A DNA stretch of 64,000 bases, taken from Oceanobacillus halotolerans. GTDB taxonomy: Bacteria > Bacillota > Bacilli > Bacillales > Amphibacillaceae. Of the stretch, positions 26,841 to 36,133 are shown piece by piece. The stretch lies in assembly GCF_010993955.1 (NCBI RefSeq), contig NZ_WIXL01000009.1, positions 53,241 to 117,240 of the forward strand, given 5' to 3'. Position 1 is the first letter of the stretch. The number at the start of each line of letters is the position of its first letter. The translations under genes and the position numbers were made by a program. A model generated the notes under the pieces. The model saw only the letters and a program-made list of their open reading frames with translations, made no database searches and was not told the DNA's origin.

Positions 26841-26887
26841 AAAAAGAGGAAAGGCAAGTAATGTTTAACTTGTCTTTCCTCTTTTTT
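26841..26887. terminator. Terminator after the second betaine-binding lipoprotein gene
   Basis: Arms of about 18 bp (26841-26858 and 26869-26887) around GAGGAAAGGCAAG with one mismatch, flanked by A/T runs on both sides, so it can serve both strands. It lies between the convergent carbonic anhydrase and binding-protein genes. Confidence 0.85.
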
Positions 26888-26915
26888 AATCATTACCTAG
26901 TACTAATTGCTAATT

Positions 26916-27908
26916 TTAGTGTAATGAATTTTTCACTTTTTCTACTACATCTTCAGGAACCCATTCGGTCCAGACATCTTCATTTTCGTTAAGCCACCAA
27001 ACAGCAGTTTCTTCAGCTGAGGCTTCATTATTAATCATGTAAGCAACACCATCTTCTGTCAGTTCTGGTGTTGTTTTATATTCACTTAAAAAATCATTGA
27101 TTTCTGGATGTTCTTCAGGAAAACCACTGTTTGTAATAATCAATACCTGTTGCGGCGGCCGTGCTGTTTTCATCGTTTCTTCATAAATTTCTTCATCATA
27201 TGGATCTTCTTCCAACAATGTCAAATCAAATTTAGCTGTTGTTGCTGTTGGTGACCATGCATAACCTAACCATGGTTCCCCTTCTTCATATGCTGCCTCG
27301 AGAGATGCATTCATTGCAGCCTGAGAACCTGAACCGAAGTTATTATAATTTTCTCCTAAATTGTAAGCCTCGAACTTCTCATCCATTACCTTTGACACTG
27401 CCCAACTGCTTGGACCGTTATAAAACCTACCTTTTTCCGGATCATCAGGGTCTATGAATAATTCATAGTAATCGTTCAACTGATCTACTCTTCTTAAATC
27501 AGGTGCAATAGGATCAATTCCCCGTTCTGCATCCCCTTCTATTACATAAGTAGGTACATAAAAACCACTTTCTTCAGCCTCAAAGTTTAATCCTACTGTT
27601 TCGATTTCACCAGCTTCCGTACCTTCTTCATACATTTCCTTCATTGTATCTGTCCACAGTTCCATAAAAATATTAATTTCATCCTGACGAATTCCCTGTA
27701 TTAATGCTGCAGTAGACCCAGTAATAATCTCCACATCGTAATCATAGCCATCTTCCAGGATTATCTTTGCAATATTATTATGAAAAATAATACTATCCCA
27801 TTCACCACCAGCAAGTATAACCTTATCTTGCTCTCCTTCTTCATTAGTATTTCCACACGCTGAAAGCACGATTAACATCGTAAGCATTACAATAACATAT
27901 TTTTTCAT
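26916..27908 (-). CDS. Glycine betaine-type ABC substrate-binding lipoprotein (second copy)
   Basis: A 330-residue lipoprotein with lipobox VLSAC (Cys18), of the OpuAC/ProX-type binding family. Aromatic and conserved segments for quaternary amines are visible: AGGEWDSIIFHN, ELWTDTMKEMY, SSWAVSK, and GEPWLGYAWSPT. The mature protein is strongly acidic, as is common for exported proteins of salt-tolerant bacteria. It is clearly a paralogue of the protein at 30234, sharing colinear motifs from end to end. A hairpin separates it from the ATPase gene upstream, so it may have its own promoter. AAGGAGGG precedes tandem ATGs; the second (27908) has better spacing. Confidence 0.88.
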   Translation of the reverse strand: MKKYVIVMLTMLIVLSACGNTNEEGEQDKVILAGGEWDSIIFHNNIAKIILEDGYDYDVEIITGSTAALIQGIRQDEINIFMELWTDTMKEMYEEGTEAGEIETVGLNFEAEESGFYVPTYVIEGDAERGIDPIAPDLRRVDQLNDYYELFIDPDDPEKGRFYNGPSSWAVSKVMDEKFEAYNLGENYNNFGSGSQAAMNASLEAAYEEGEPWLGYAWSPTATTAKFDLTLLEEDPYDEEIYEETMKTARPPQQVLIITNSGFPEEHPEINDFLSEYKTTPELTEDGVAYMINNEASAEETAVWWLNENEDVWTEWVPEDVVEKVKNSLH

Positions 27909-28026
27909 CATTTCCCTCCTTAGTTTTGAAGCTTCACCTTCAACTATCGGCTACAGATAACTTCATTGAACAGGACTCGTACTTTATAACGGACATACAT
28001 ACCAGTCCAAGCGCACTAATGTAAAA

Positions 28027-28051
28027 GTAGCTAACCAATATAGTTAGCTAC
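28027..28051 (-). terminator. Hairpin after the betaine ATPase gene
   Basis: GTAGCTAAC (28027-28035) and GTTAGCTAC (28043-28051), a perfect 9-bp stem followed on the minus strand by a short TTTT. It may be a terminator or attenuator between the ATPase and second binding-protein genes. Confidence 0.55.
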
Positions 28052-28066
28052 TTATATTTCTATGAT

Positions 28067-29275
28067 TTATGCATGATATTCATCACTTTCGTTAACATCA
28101 TTTGCTGCTAGACCCGCTAATACGTGTACTCGCAATATGAATCCAATGACTTTTTCTTCCTCATTGATAACGGCTAAAGGATATTTGGATTCTAATGCTT
28201 TTGGTATTAGATCATTCACATATTCATCCTTTTGAACCACTGTAACATCTGTACTTAATACATCTTCTAAGCTTTTCTTTTCTTTTTTCCCTTTAATAGC
28301 ATCATCAATCGTAACAATTCCTTGTAAATGTCGTTGGCGATCAACGACAAACACACTAGATATACCATTTTCTTCCATTTCCTTTATTGCTACGTTTAGT
28401 CCATCTTTTAAGGAAACCAGTGCATTTGGTTTAATCATGACATTCTCAGCTTGAAATACTTTGGAACGGTCAATATCTTTAATAAACTCAGAAATATAAT
28501 CATTTGCAGGACTTTCAATAATTTCTTCAGGCGTACCAACCTGTACAACCTGACCATCCTTCATTACTGCAACACGATCACCAATTTTGAATGCTTCGTT
28601 TACATCGTGCGTAATAAAGACAATTGTTTTTTGTAAACGTTCTTGGATGTCTAATAGTTCTAACTGCATCTCACGACGGATTAATGGATCTAATGCACTA
28701 AATGGCTCATCCATCAATAAAATATCCGGATCATTCGCAAGTGCACGCGCAAGTCCTACACGTTGCTGCATTCCCCCAGATAACTCATCAGGGTACTTAT
28801 CTTCATAGCCTTTTAACCCGACTATTTCAATATTTTTCATTGCAATTTCACGACGTTCTTCTTTTGGCACATTACGTATTTCTAAACCATATTCAACATT
28901 AGAAAGGATGGTTCGATGACTAAACAAGCCAAAGTGCTGAAATACCATTGCGATCTTTTCTTGTCTCACCTTTTTAAGCTGGGAACTGTTATATTTAACT
29001 ATATCCTCATCATCGATATAAATAGATCCATCCGTTGGTTTGTTTAATAAGTTAAAGCAACGAATAAGGGTTGATTTTCCACTTCCTGACAACCCCATAA
29101 TTACGAAAACTTCACCTTGTTTAATGTCAAGTGAGGCGTCATAAACTCCAACCGTATGATCGGTTTCAGCTAGTATTTCATCCTTTGACATTCCTTGCTT
29201 AATCATCGGGATAACGGACTTTGGTTTAGGACCAAAAATTTTCGATACATGTTCTAACTTAATCTTCGTTGTCAT
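28067..29275 (-). CDS. opuAA: Glycine betaine ABC importer, ATP-binding subunit with CBS domains
   Basis: A 402-residue cytoplasmic ATPase of the OpuA/ProV type. Walker A is GLSGSGKST, the signature LSGGMQQRVGLARAL, Walker B ILLMDEPFSALDP, and the H-loop FITHDVNEA. The N-terminal extension (IFGPKPKSVIPMIKQGMSKDEI) is typical of ProV/OpuAA. Two CBS domains fill about residues 275-395; in OpuA of Lactococcus these sense ionic strength. The start codon overlaps the permease stop (TAATG). Together with the permease and the two binding proteins this forms an osmoprotectant importer. Confidence 0.92.
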   Translation of the reverse strand: MTTKIKLEHVSKIFGPKPKSVIPMIKQGMSKDEILAETDHTVGVYDASLDIKQGEVFVIMGLSGSGKSTLIRCFNLLNKPTDGSIYIDDEDIVKYNSSQLKKVRQEKIAMVFQHFGLFSHRTILSNVEYGLEIRNVPKEERREIAMKNIEIVGLKGYEDKYPDELSGGMQQRVGLARALANDPDILLMDEPFSALDPLIRREMQLELLDIQERLQKTIVFITHDVNEAFKIGDRVAVMKDGQVVQVGTPEEIIESPANDYISEFIKDIDRSKVFQAENVMIKPNALVSLKDGLNVAIKEMEENGISSVFVVDRQRHLQGIVTIDDAIKGKKEKKSLEDVLSTDVTVVQKDEYVNDLIPKALESKYPLAVINEEEKVIGFILRVHVLAGLAANDVNESDEYHA

Positions 29276-30162
29276 TAACTAACCCCCCTATGTTTTTGGA
29301 ATTTATTAGCGACACCATTTGTAATTCGGTCAATAATCACAGCTAAAAAGACAATACTGATACCTGCTTCAAACCCTAATGCGATATCAATCCGGTTAAT
29401 GGAGACGAGTACTTGTTCCCCTAAACCAGAAGCACCAACCATCGAAGCAATAACAACCATTGCTAACGCCATCATCGTTGTTTGGTTAACACCGGCCATT
29501 ATGGTTGGTAAAGCTTGTGGTAGCTGTATTTTACGAAGCATTTGCCATCTTGAAGAGCCAAATGACTGTGCCGACTCAATTACTTCTTGGTCTACTTCAC
29601 GTATTGCAAGTTCTGTTAAACGAATAACAGGGGGTAATGCATAAATTAAGGTAGCAAAAATAGCGGATACGTTACCCAAACCAAAGAAGAAAATGGCAGG
29701 AATTAAATACACGAAACTCGGCATTGTTTGCATCGCATCTAGTATAGGTCGTGTCACAAGGGAGAACCTGCTACTAAATGCCATCCAAACACCTATTGGA
29801 ATACCAATTATTAAACAGATGATAACAGCTGTTAATATAATTGCTATTGTTGTCATCATATCTTCCCATAAACCAAATGTACCAATTAAGAAAATGAAAA
29901 CACTATAAAGAACTCCTGCAACAACTGTTTTAAAATACCATCCTAATAAAAAGATAAGGACGATAAATAGCCACCATGGCAAAAACATTAAAAAGTCATC
30001 GATTCCATTAATTGTTCTAGATGCTACAAGATAAATAAAGTCAAAAAACCCTTCAAAAGTTGTATCTATAAAAGATACAAATGAATCGACATAATCACCA
30101 ATACTTGTACTTATATCTGGAAATGCGCCCATAGGTAGACTGCTTAATTGCAGTCTTCTCAC
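29275..30162 (-). CDS. opuAB: Glycine betaine ABC importer, permease subunit
   Basis: A 295-residue polytopic membrane protein. The importer EAA loop is ESAQSFGSSRWQMLRKIQLPQALPTIMAG, which docks on the ATPase; LPWWLFIVLIF and the family stretch QTMPSFVYLIPAIFFFG are also present. It resembles B. subtilis OpuAB, including an N-terminal amphipathic segment (DYVDSFVSFI). The start is uncertain: GTG 30162 overlaps the only GAGGTG element, while ATG 30132 has no clear ribosome binding site. The last base is shared with the ATPase gene start. It lies 71 bp after the first binding-protein gene. Confidence 0.9.
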   Translation of the reverse strand: MRRLQLSSLPMGAFPDISTSIGDYVDSFVSFIDTTFEGFFDFIYLVASRTINGIDDFLMFLPWWLFIVLIFLLGWYFKTVVAGVLYSVFIFLIGTFGLWEDMMTTIAIILTAVIICLIIGIPIGVWMAFSSRFSLVTRPILDAMQTMPSFVYLIPAIFFFGLGNVSAIFATLIYALPPVIRLTELAIREVDQEVIESAQSFGSSRWQMLRKIQLPQALPTIMAGVNQTTMMALAMVVIASMVGASGLGEQVLVSINRIDIALGFEAGISIVFLAVIIDRITNGVANKFQKHRGVS

Positions 30163-30233
30163 CTCTCTTATAATTATTATATTTTATTCTTGATGAAAAG
30201 CAGCCAACCAAACGGCCAGCTGCTTTAATTCAA

Positions 30234-31250
30234 TTACATAGCTTCTTTTACCTTTTCCGCTATTTCTTCTGGTACCCAGCTAGTCCAAAGATCTTCATGC
30301 TCGTTCATCCACCATATAGCCGCTTCTTCTGCGGAGGCCTCATTTTCATCCATATAGCTAAGTGCTTCTTCTGTTAAATCATTACTAGTTTCATAGTTAC
30401 TTAAAAAGTCTACTACTTCTGGTGCTTGGTCTGGGAGGTCTTTGTAAACCGTTACGACAACATCATTTGGAGGGAATTCTGTACCTTTTGTTTCTTCCCA
30501 AACTTCTTGATCGTACTCTGGTTCTTCTAATAGTGTTAAATCAAATTTTGCCGTAACAGCAGTTGGGGACCAATAATAACCAACCCATGGTTCACCTGCT
30601 TCATATGCATCTGTTAAATCTGCCACGATTGCAGCATCAGATCCTGGCGCAAAGTTGTTCATTGTCTCTTCTAATCCATATAAATCAAATTTAGCATCAA
30701 TATGTTCTTGTACTGCCCAACCACTTGGTGCGTTAATCACACGGCCACGGCCAGGGTCTTCTGGATCTTCAAAAACCTCAGGGTAATTTTTTAAGTCTTC
30801 AACAGTGCGTAAGTCAGGTGCAGCTGGTTCAATACCACGTTCTTCATCACCTTCAATCACATATGTTGGTACATATAAACCTTGTACATTATCATCAAAG
30901 TTTACGGAAACATTTTCAAAATCACCAGCATCAATTGCCTCTTCATACACTTCTTTTACATTATCTGTCCAAACTTCCATATAAACATCAATGTCACCTT
31001 CTCGATGACCTTGAATGGTTGCAGCAGTTGAACCCGCTGTAACATCAGTGTCGTAACCATAGCCATCTTCAATAATCTTTTGTGCAATACTATTATGTAC
31101 ACGGATACTATCCCAACCAGCATCGGCTAATACGATGGTATCAATATCTCCTCCACCTGATTCGTCTGATTCAGATCCTTCATCACCGCCGCCACATGCA
31201 GCTAAAACTACTAAAATAGTAGCAGAAAATAATAATATCAATTTTTTCAT
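30234..31250 (-). CDS. opuAC: Glycine betaine-type ABC substrate-binding lipoprotein (first copy)
   Basis: A 338-residue lipoprotein with lipobox VLAAC (Cys19), followed by a Gly/Ser/Asp/Glu linker. The OpuAC-type binding domain shows ADAGWDSIRVHN, MEVWTDNVKEVY, APSGWAVQEH, and GEPWVGYYWSPT; the tryptophans are candidates for the aromatic cage. Strongly acidic overall. First gene of the cluster: binding protein, permease, ATPase, second binding protein. AAAGGAG precedes ATG 31250; an in-frame codon 11 positions earlier is ignored. The exact ligand (betaine, choline, proline betaine, carnitine) cannot be told from sequence. Confidence 0.9.
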   Translation of the reverse strand: MKKLILLFSATILVVLAACGGGDEGSESDESGGGDIDTIVLADAGWDSIRVHNSIAQKIIEDGYGYDTDVTAGSTAATIQGHREGDIDVYMEVWTDNVKEVYEEAIDAGDFENVSVNFDDNVQGLYVPTYVIEGDEERGIEPAAPDLRTVEDLKNYPEVFEDPEDPGRGRVINAPSGWAVQEHIDAKFDLYGLEETMNNFAPGSDAAIVADLTDAYEAGEPWVGYYWSPTAVTAKFDLTLLEEPEYDQEVWEETKGTEFPPNDVVVTVYKDLPDQAPEVVDFLSNYETSNDLTEEALSYMDENEASAEEAAIWWMNEHEDLWTSWVPEEIAEKVKEAM

Positions 31251-31283
31251 AGATAAATACTCCTTTTTTAGTTTTTTATACAA

Positions 31284-31621
31284 AACCCAATAAAAATTGG
31301 ATTATGTAAAACGATAGGTTAATAAAATGGAAATTAATTAAATAAATAAAGGCAGATGCGAACAGTTAGCAGAGGGCAAAATTTCATCAACGGGGCAAAT
31401 GATGAAATTTTCACTTTTACAAGTGCTTTCCTACAACAACACTATTTAAGTTTAGCGAAAGTCCTATATTTGTTCAAATTTACTAATCTATCGAAATTCT
31501 TTATAATTTGTCATTTTCCGATAATAAACAAGTATAACATGCAATATCATCCATATCGCTCGTATTACTCGATATTACGCGATATTCGCAAGTTTACCAC
31601 ATCAAATAATCAGATCTATTA
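31284..31621. other. Upstream region of the betaine importer
   Basis: A/T-rich with no supported gene. A small imperfect hairpin CCAAT...ATTGG lies near 31289-31301, and a direct repeat of AAATTTCATCA/GATGAAATTTTCA words near 31378-31411 forms an inverted pair. It should contain the osmotically regulated promoter, but none was assigned. Confidence 0.4.
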
Positions 31622-31740
31622 GAAAAACTCGCATTCGCTCGTCCTTTAGGGAATGTGTTCGTTTTTCTTATACTTGGGACATTAAAATTTTAGCAACGTC
31701 GAGTCTTCTTCTTAGCTAAAATTTTATACTTTCCTAACGT
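31622..31740. repeat. Dispersed repeat family R3, copy 2
   Basis: Same ordered words as 4812-4895 (CGCATTCGCT, TTGGGACAT, ACGTCGA, CTAAAATTTTATA, TTTCCTAACG), with an extra imperfect hairpin at 31624-31667 of the form AAAAACTCGCATTC...GAATGTGTTCGTTTTT. It directly abuts an R2 copy. Confidence 0.65.
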
Positions 31741-32015
31741 GGAACAAAAGCTAGAAGTGCCTTGATCACCCCCGATTAGAAAACTTGGCTTGTCGCCAAG
31801 TGGCGAAAGCCTTAGTTGCACTTATGCAGTAAGAAGGTTTTCTTATCTGCCAAGCATAAGCCAAGCCTTGACGTGGGGCTTTTTGCGCGTAATGAGGATT
31901 GACTTATGACCTCGAGGGGGTAGGCGCTGGCCGATGAAAACTCGTGCGTCCTTATGTCTATCGGCACTATGACGTCAATCGCTCGAAGCTGGACTTGGCT
32001 GTTCCTGTATATGAA
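31741..32015 (-). repeat. Dispersed repeat family R2, inverted copy
   Basis: Read on the minus strand it runs through GCCTACCCCCTCGAGGTCAT, the GGCTTATGCTTGGCAGATAAG block, CTTACTGCATAAGTGCAACTA, AGGCTTTCGCCACTTGGCG and CCAAGTTTTCTAATCGGGGG. The same order occurs on the plus strand at 38600-38850 and 49984-50225. The left flank adds GCTGGCCGATGAAAACTCGT, shared with 56648-56667. Open frames across it are chance. Confidence 0.8.
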
Positions 32016-32019
32016 CAAA

Positions 32020-32140
32020 ATAAAGCCAACTTTTCTTACTTTCTTATCTTTTCAGAAAACCCGGCTATCGCCAAGCCTTCTCGGTGATAGCCTTTGTTAC
32101 ACTTATGCAGAAAGAAAGTTTATATATTTTCCTATCTGTA
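32020..32140 (-). repeat. Decayed partial copy of repeat family R2
   Basis: It repeats the segment TTCTTATCT...AGAAAAC..GGCT.TCGCCAAG....GCCT..GTT.CACTTATGCAG.AAGAAAG from the neighbouring full copy, with substitutions and without the outer parts. Confidence 0.6.
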
Positions 32141-32178
32141 AAAAAAACTCCTGTCGTGTTTCCGAAAGGAGTTTTTTT
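32141..32178 (-). terminator. Terminator of murG
   Basis: AAAAAAACTCCT (32141-32152) and AGGAGTTTTTTT (to 32178), a perfect stem with T-run on the minus strand, five bases from the murG stop codon. Confidence 0.85.
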
Positions 32179-32182
32179 CCAA

Positions 32183-33253
32183 TTATTTTCTTATTTCCAT
32201 GATAATATCAATAACACGTTCTTTTGCCTTTTCACTTTGATACTTTTTCATCTTATCTTGCATTACTGGTCCTTGTTTCTTCAATTGCTCGATCTCCTGA
32301 ATAAGTGTCTCTTCAGTTAAGTTTTTTTCTTGCAGGACACGTGCATATTTATTTTCCTCGAATGAAGCAGCATTTATAATTTGGTCCCCACGGCTAGCTT
32401 CCTTTGATAATGGAATCAGTAACATCGGAATTTGTAATGCAAGAAATTCAAAAATTGCGTTGGCCCCAGCACGTGAGAGAACATAGTCTGTTGCTGCAAA
32501 AAGGTCCTTCAACTCTTCATTTACATATTCGAATTGCGTATACCCTTGTCGCTCTGTAGTTGGATCCGTTTTTCCCTGTCCACAAATATGAATGACTTGA
32601 AATTGTTCTAATAGCACATCCAAGCTATTTCGCAGAGTTTCATTAATTTTTTGCGATCCTGCACTTCCACCCATTATAAGTAATACAGGTTTTGCTTTTG
32701 TGAACCCACACATCGCTAACCCTTGTTCTTTATCGCCTTGGAACAATTCTTCTCGGATTACTGCACCAACATACTCTGCCTTTTTTTCTGGTAGATAGTT
32801 CATTGTTTCTGGGAAGGTTGCAAGTACTTTTCTGGAGAATGGAATAGCTAATTTGTTAGCAAGTCCTGGTGTATAATCTGATTCATGAATAATTGCTGGT
32901 ACACCACGCATTTTTGCCGCAAGTACCACAGGAACAGATACAAATCCACCTTTAGAAAAAATAACAGAAGGTTTTCGTTTTCCAATAATACGACCTGCCT
33001 GCAAGGTCCCTTTCATTACCTTAAATGGATCCTTTAAATTTTCCTTTGACATATAACGACGAAGCTTTCCAGTTGATATTGGATAATACGTAACCCCTTC
33101 TACTTGTTCAATCAATGTACGTTCAATACCATCCTTGGAGCCAATATAGTCAATTTCCCAACCTTCTCGCTGAAAATACGGAATCAATGCCAAGTTGACA
33201 ATAACATGGCCTGCTGTGCCTCCACCTGTAAATAAAATATGTTTATCCCTCAT
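32183..33253 (-). CDS. murG: UDP-GlcNAc:lipid I N-acetylglucosaminyltransferase MurG
   Basis: A 356-residue GT-B glycosyltransferase making lipid II at the inner membrane face. The first glycine loop is [13 protein letters not shown] at the N-terminus, the inter-domain loop is [12 protein letters not shown], and the donor-site motif is [27 protein letters not shown] and TDYVLSRAG also fit the family. The neighbours are a repeat block and a divergent MATE pump, so it lies outside any division and cell-wall cluster. It may be the only copy or a second paralogue as seen in the B. cereus group. GAAAGGAAG precedes the ATG. It has its own terminator. Confidence 0.93.
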   Translation of the reverse strand: MRDKHILFTGGGTAGHVIVNLALIPYFQREGWEIDYIGSKDGIERTLIEQVEGVTYYPISTGKLRRYMSKENLKDPFKVMKGTLQAGRIIGKRKPSVIFSKGGFVSVPVVLAAKMRGVPAIIHESDYTPGLANKLAIPFSRKVLATFPETMNYLPEKKAEYVGAVIREELFQGDKEQGLAMCGFTKAKPVLLIMGGSAGSQKINETLRNSLDVLLEQFQVIHICGQGKTDPTTERQGYTQFEYVNEELKDLFAATDYVLSRAGANAIFEFLALQIPMLLIPLSKEASRGDQIINAASFEENKYARVLQEKNLTEETLIQEIEQLKKQGPVMQDKMKKYQSEKAKERVIDIIMEIRK

Positions 33254-33377
33254 TGTGTGAACTTCCTTTCTTTCACATTCCTATCATTAGCGGTATAATA
33301 TGCTTTATGATTTCATTATTATTTTAATTGAACACCTATTTATCCTAATAGAAAACTACACAAAAAGGAAGGGTATT

Positions 33378-34745
33378 ATGTATGAAACAACAACTTTAAA
33401 AGAAAAATTAAAATTATTTGGATTTATACTTGTACCTATCCTTATTACCCAAGTCAGTATGTATTTAACAAACTTCTTTGATACTGTTATGTCTGGACGT
33501 GCTGGTGCTAGTGATTTAGCAGGTGTTGCGATCGGATCTAGCCTTTGGGTTCCCATCTTTACAGGGATCAATGGCGTATTATTAGCAATCACCCCTATTA
33601 TAGCGCAGTTAACGGGGGCAAAATCAAATAATGACGTACCAAGAAAAGTCCAACAAGGAGTCTACCTTGCTATTGCACTTGCCATTACGGTGGTTCTAAT
33701 TGGAGCAGTAGTTCTTAATCCCATTTTACAAGCAATGGACTTAGCAGCAGATGTTCGACATACAGCAAAGTTTTATTTAATTGCGTTAAGCACTGGAATT
33801 ATCCCATTGTTTATATTTAATACATTACGAAGCTTTATCGACGCACTAGGGCAAACTAGAATATCAATGACAATAATGCTTATCTCATTACCCCTAAACT
33901 TTTTATTTAATTATATGTTTATTTTTGGAAAACTTGGGGTGCCTGCATTTGGTGGTGTTGGTGCTGGAATTGCCACAGCGTTAACCTATTGGTTGGTTTG
34001 TATTATCGCGTTTGGAATTGTTTATAAGATTAGACCATTTCGTGGCTATGGCATCTTTTCCCAATGGGTTCTTCCATCTATTAAAGAGTGGTGGGAGCAA
34101 CTTAAGATAGGGATTCCAATGGGTTTTGCGATTTTCTTTGAAACAAGTATTTTTGCAGCAGTCACATTACTAATGAGTGGATATAGCACCTATACGATTG
34201 CTGCACACCAAGCAGCAATCAACTTTGCTACTCTATTGTATATGATTCCATTAAGTGTTGGGATGGCTTTAACGATTGCTATTGGCTTTGAGGTTGGTGC
34301 TAGACGTTTTGATCATGCACGAACCTATGGCTTTATCGGCATTAGCGGTGGTCTTCTTATTGCACTATTTGCTGGTGCTGTCCTTTATATTTTCAATGAT
34401 ACTGCAGCAGCACTGTACAACGATGAGCCCGAAGTAATAGAGCTAACCAAACAATTTATTTATTACGCTATTTTCTTCCAATTAGCAGATGCATTTGGTG
34501 CACCAATTCAAGGTGCATTGCGTGGGTATAAAGATGTCAATATGACGTTCATTGTCGCGTTTACCTCTTATTGGATTATCGGCCTTCCAACTGGATGGGT
34601 CCTAGCAAATTACACAGCACTAGAACCATTTGGCTATTGGGTAGGTATCATTACTGGGTTAAGCTCAGGTGCTATTTTCTTGTTATGGCGCCTCCTTTAT
34701 TTACAAAAGAAATATATGGCGCGTTTACCACGTGTATCGAAGTAA
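33378..34745 (+). CDS. MATE-family multidrug/Na+ efflux protein
   Basis: A 455-residue membrane protein with 12 hydrophobic segments in two similar halves. The MATE repeats are visible as NFFDTVMSGRAGASDLAGVAIGSSLW near the N-terminus and AAHQAAINFATLLYMIPLSVGMALTI in the second half; ALGQTRISMTIMLISLPLNFLFNYMFIFG closes the first half. It is of the NorM/YdhE type, exporting cationic drugs in exchange for Na+ or H+. The start ATG 33378 follows AAGGAAGGG by 5 bases; the frame's 26 upstream codons are unsupported. Single-gene unit divergent from murG. Confidence 0.9.
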   Translation: MYETTTLKEKLKLFGFILVPILITQVSMYLTNFFDTVMSGRAGASDLAGVAIGSSLWVPIFTGINGVLLAITPIIAQLTGAKSNNDVPRKVQQGVYLAIALAITVVLIGAVVLNPILQAMDLAADVRHTAKFYLIALSTGIIPLFIFNTLRSFIDALGQTRISMTIMLISLPLNFLFNYMFIFGKLGVPAFGGVGAGIATALTYWLVCIIAFGIVYKIRPFRGYGIFSQWVLPSIKEWWEQLKIGIPMGFAIFFETSIFAAVTLLMSGYSTYTIAAHQAAINFATLLYMIPLSVGMALTIAIGFEVGARRFDHARTYGFIGISGGLLIALFAGAVLYIFNDTAAALYNDEPEVIELTKQFIYYAIFFQLADAFGAPIQGALRGYKDVNMTFIVAFTSYWIIGLPTGWVLANYTALEPFGYWVGIITGLSSGAIFLLWRLLYLQKKYMARLPRVSK

Positions 34746-34799
34746 GGTTTAATTTGATGGGAATAGTATAAAAAATAAAATAGTGAATTTGCCTGTGAC

Positions 34800-34910
34800 C
34801 ACCTTAGCTAGAAAATCACAAAATGGGAACTGAGGACACTTCTCTGTTACCTCATCAGCACAAAAAATACAAAACGGGAACTGAGGGTACTTGTTAGACC
34901 TCTGCCAAAA
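34800..34910. repeat. About 50-bp degenerate tandem repeat
   Basis: (G/A)GGAACTGAGG.(C/T)AC recurs at 34825 and 34876 (51 bp), and ACCT(T/C).(G/T)C starts recur at 34801, 34849 and 34898. About two and a half units fill the gap between the MATE gene and its terminator. Non-coding. Confidence 0.65.
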
Positions 34911-34914
34911 TATC

Positions 34915-34945
34915 AAAAGACCTCACTTCCGAAATGAGGTCTTTT
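34915..34945. terminator. Bidirectional terminator between the MATE gene and nupC
   Basis: AAAAGACCTCA (34915-34925) and TGAGGTCTTTT (34935-34945), a perfect 11-bp stem with A and T runs on both sides, between convergent genes. Confidence 0.9.
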
Positions 34946-36133
34946 TTAGATAAATACTCCAACAACCGTAGCAGATAAGATGGATGCAAGCGTAGCACCA
35001 ATTAACAGTTTCATGCCAAATCCAGATACTTTGGCTGCTTTTTCTTCATCAATTCCTTGTACCGTTCCTGCAATAATACCAATGGATGAGAAGTTAGCAA
35101 AGCTTGTTAGGAATACAGATACAATACCTACTGTCTTCTCTGACATCCTATCAAGCATTTGTTCAAATTCTAACATCGCAACAAATTCATTGGTCACAAT
35201 TTTAGTTCCCATCACACTTCCTGCTTCAATAACCTCTCCTGGTGCAATTCCCATTAAAACACCGATTGGGGCAATAATGTAGCCAAGAATTTGTTGTAGG
35301 GTTATACCTGCAAAGACTGTCTGAATGAGCCAGTTTACTAATTCTAATGAGGCGATGAATGCTACTAACATTGCTGCAACAATTAAGGCAATTTTTCCGC
35401 CTTCTAATGCTCCATTTCCCATCGCTTCAAAAATACTTTTATCATCAGAGACATCTTTTATATCTACATGGTCATCTTCTTTTGCCACATTTACTGGTGC
35501 AATAAGGGATGCCATAATTAATGCACTAAACATATTTAATGGCAACGCCACTAATACATATTGTGGTGGTAGCATTTGTAAATAAGCACCAACAATAGAA
35601 GCAGAAACAGACCCCATTGCAGAGGCACTAACGATGTAAAGCCGATTATTGTTTAAATGACGAAATTGTGAACGAATGGCAATTAGTGCTTCTGATTGAC
35701 CGAAAAAGATACTGTTAACAGCATTAAATGATTCCACCTTGGGTAAGCCCGTAATTTTTGATATTAATGTACCTAAATATTTAATAAGTGTTGGCAGTAC
35801 TTTTAAGTATGTTAAAACAGATAGTATGGTGGCAAAAAAGATAATTAGTAATAAAACATCAAAGAAGAAAACGCCTCCTTCTCCGACTTCTACACCACCT
35901 AAAATAAAACTAATCCCTTCTGTACCAAACTCAATCAGCTTATTAAAGCCTGCAGATATACCGTTAATAATTGTCCTTCCAATGGTTGTTGTAAACATAA
36001 ACCATGTAACCAAAAACTGTGCAATTATCATGACAATAATGCCTCTATAGTTAACATTCTTTTTATCATTAGATATTAAGAATGCAAGTCCTAAAACAAT
36101 TACAATTGCTAATAATCCTAGAAGTATATCCAA
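34946..36133 (-). CDS. nupC: Concentrative nucleoside transporter
   Basis: A 395-residue membrane protein of the CNT family, importing nucleosides with H+ or Na+. Conserved parts: KYLGTLISKITGLPKVESFNAVNSIFFGQSEALIAIR (substrate-site helix with GQSEA), YIVSASAMGSVSASIVGAY, and GTKIVTNEFVAMLEF followed by SFANFSSIGIIAGTVQGI near the C-terminus. Eight or more hydrophobic helices. It is next to, and codirectional with, a purine-base permease gene, but a 358-bp gap and a terminator separate them, so they are distinct units with a shared salvage theme. Confidence 0.92.
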   Translation of the reverse strand: MDILLGLLAIVIVLGLAFLISNDKKNVNYRGIIVMIIAQFLVTWFMFTTTIGRTIINGISAGFNKLIEFGTEGISFILGGVEVGEGGVFFFDVLLLIIFFATILSVLTYLKVLPTLIKYLGTLISKITGLPKVESFNAVNSIFFGQSEALIAIRSQFRHLNNNRLYIVSASAMGSVSASIVGAYLQMLPPQYVLVALPLNMFSALIMASLIAPVNVAKEDDHVDIKDVSDDKSIFEAMGNGALEGGKIALIVAAMLVAFIASLELVNWLIQTVFAGITLQQILGYIIAPIGVLMGIAPGEVIEAGSVMGTKIVTNEFVAMLEFEQMLDRMSEKTVGIVSVFLTSFANFSSIGIIAGTVQGIDEEKAAKVSGFGMKLLIGATLASILSATVVGVFI

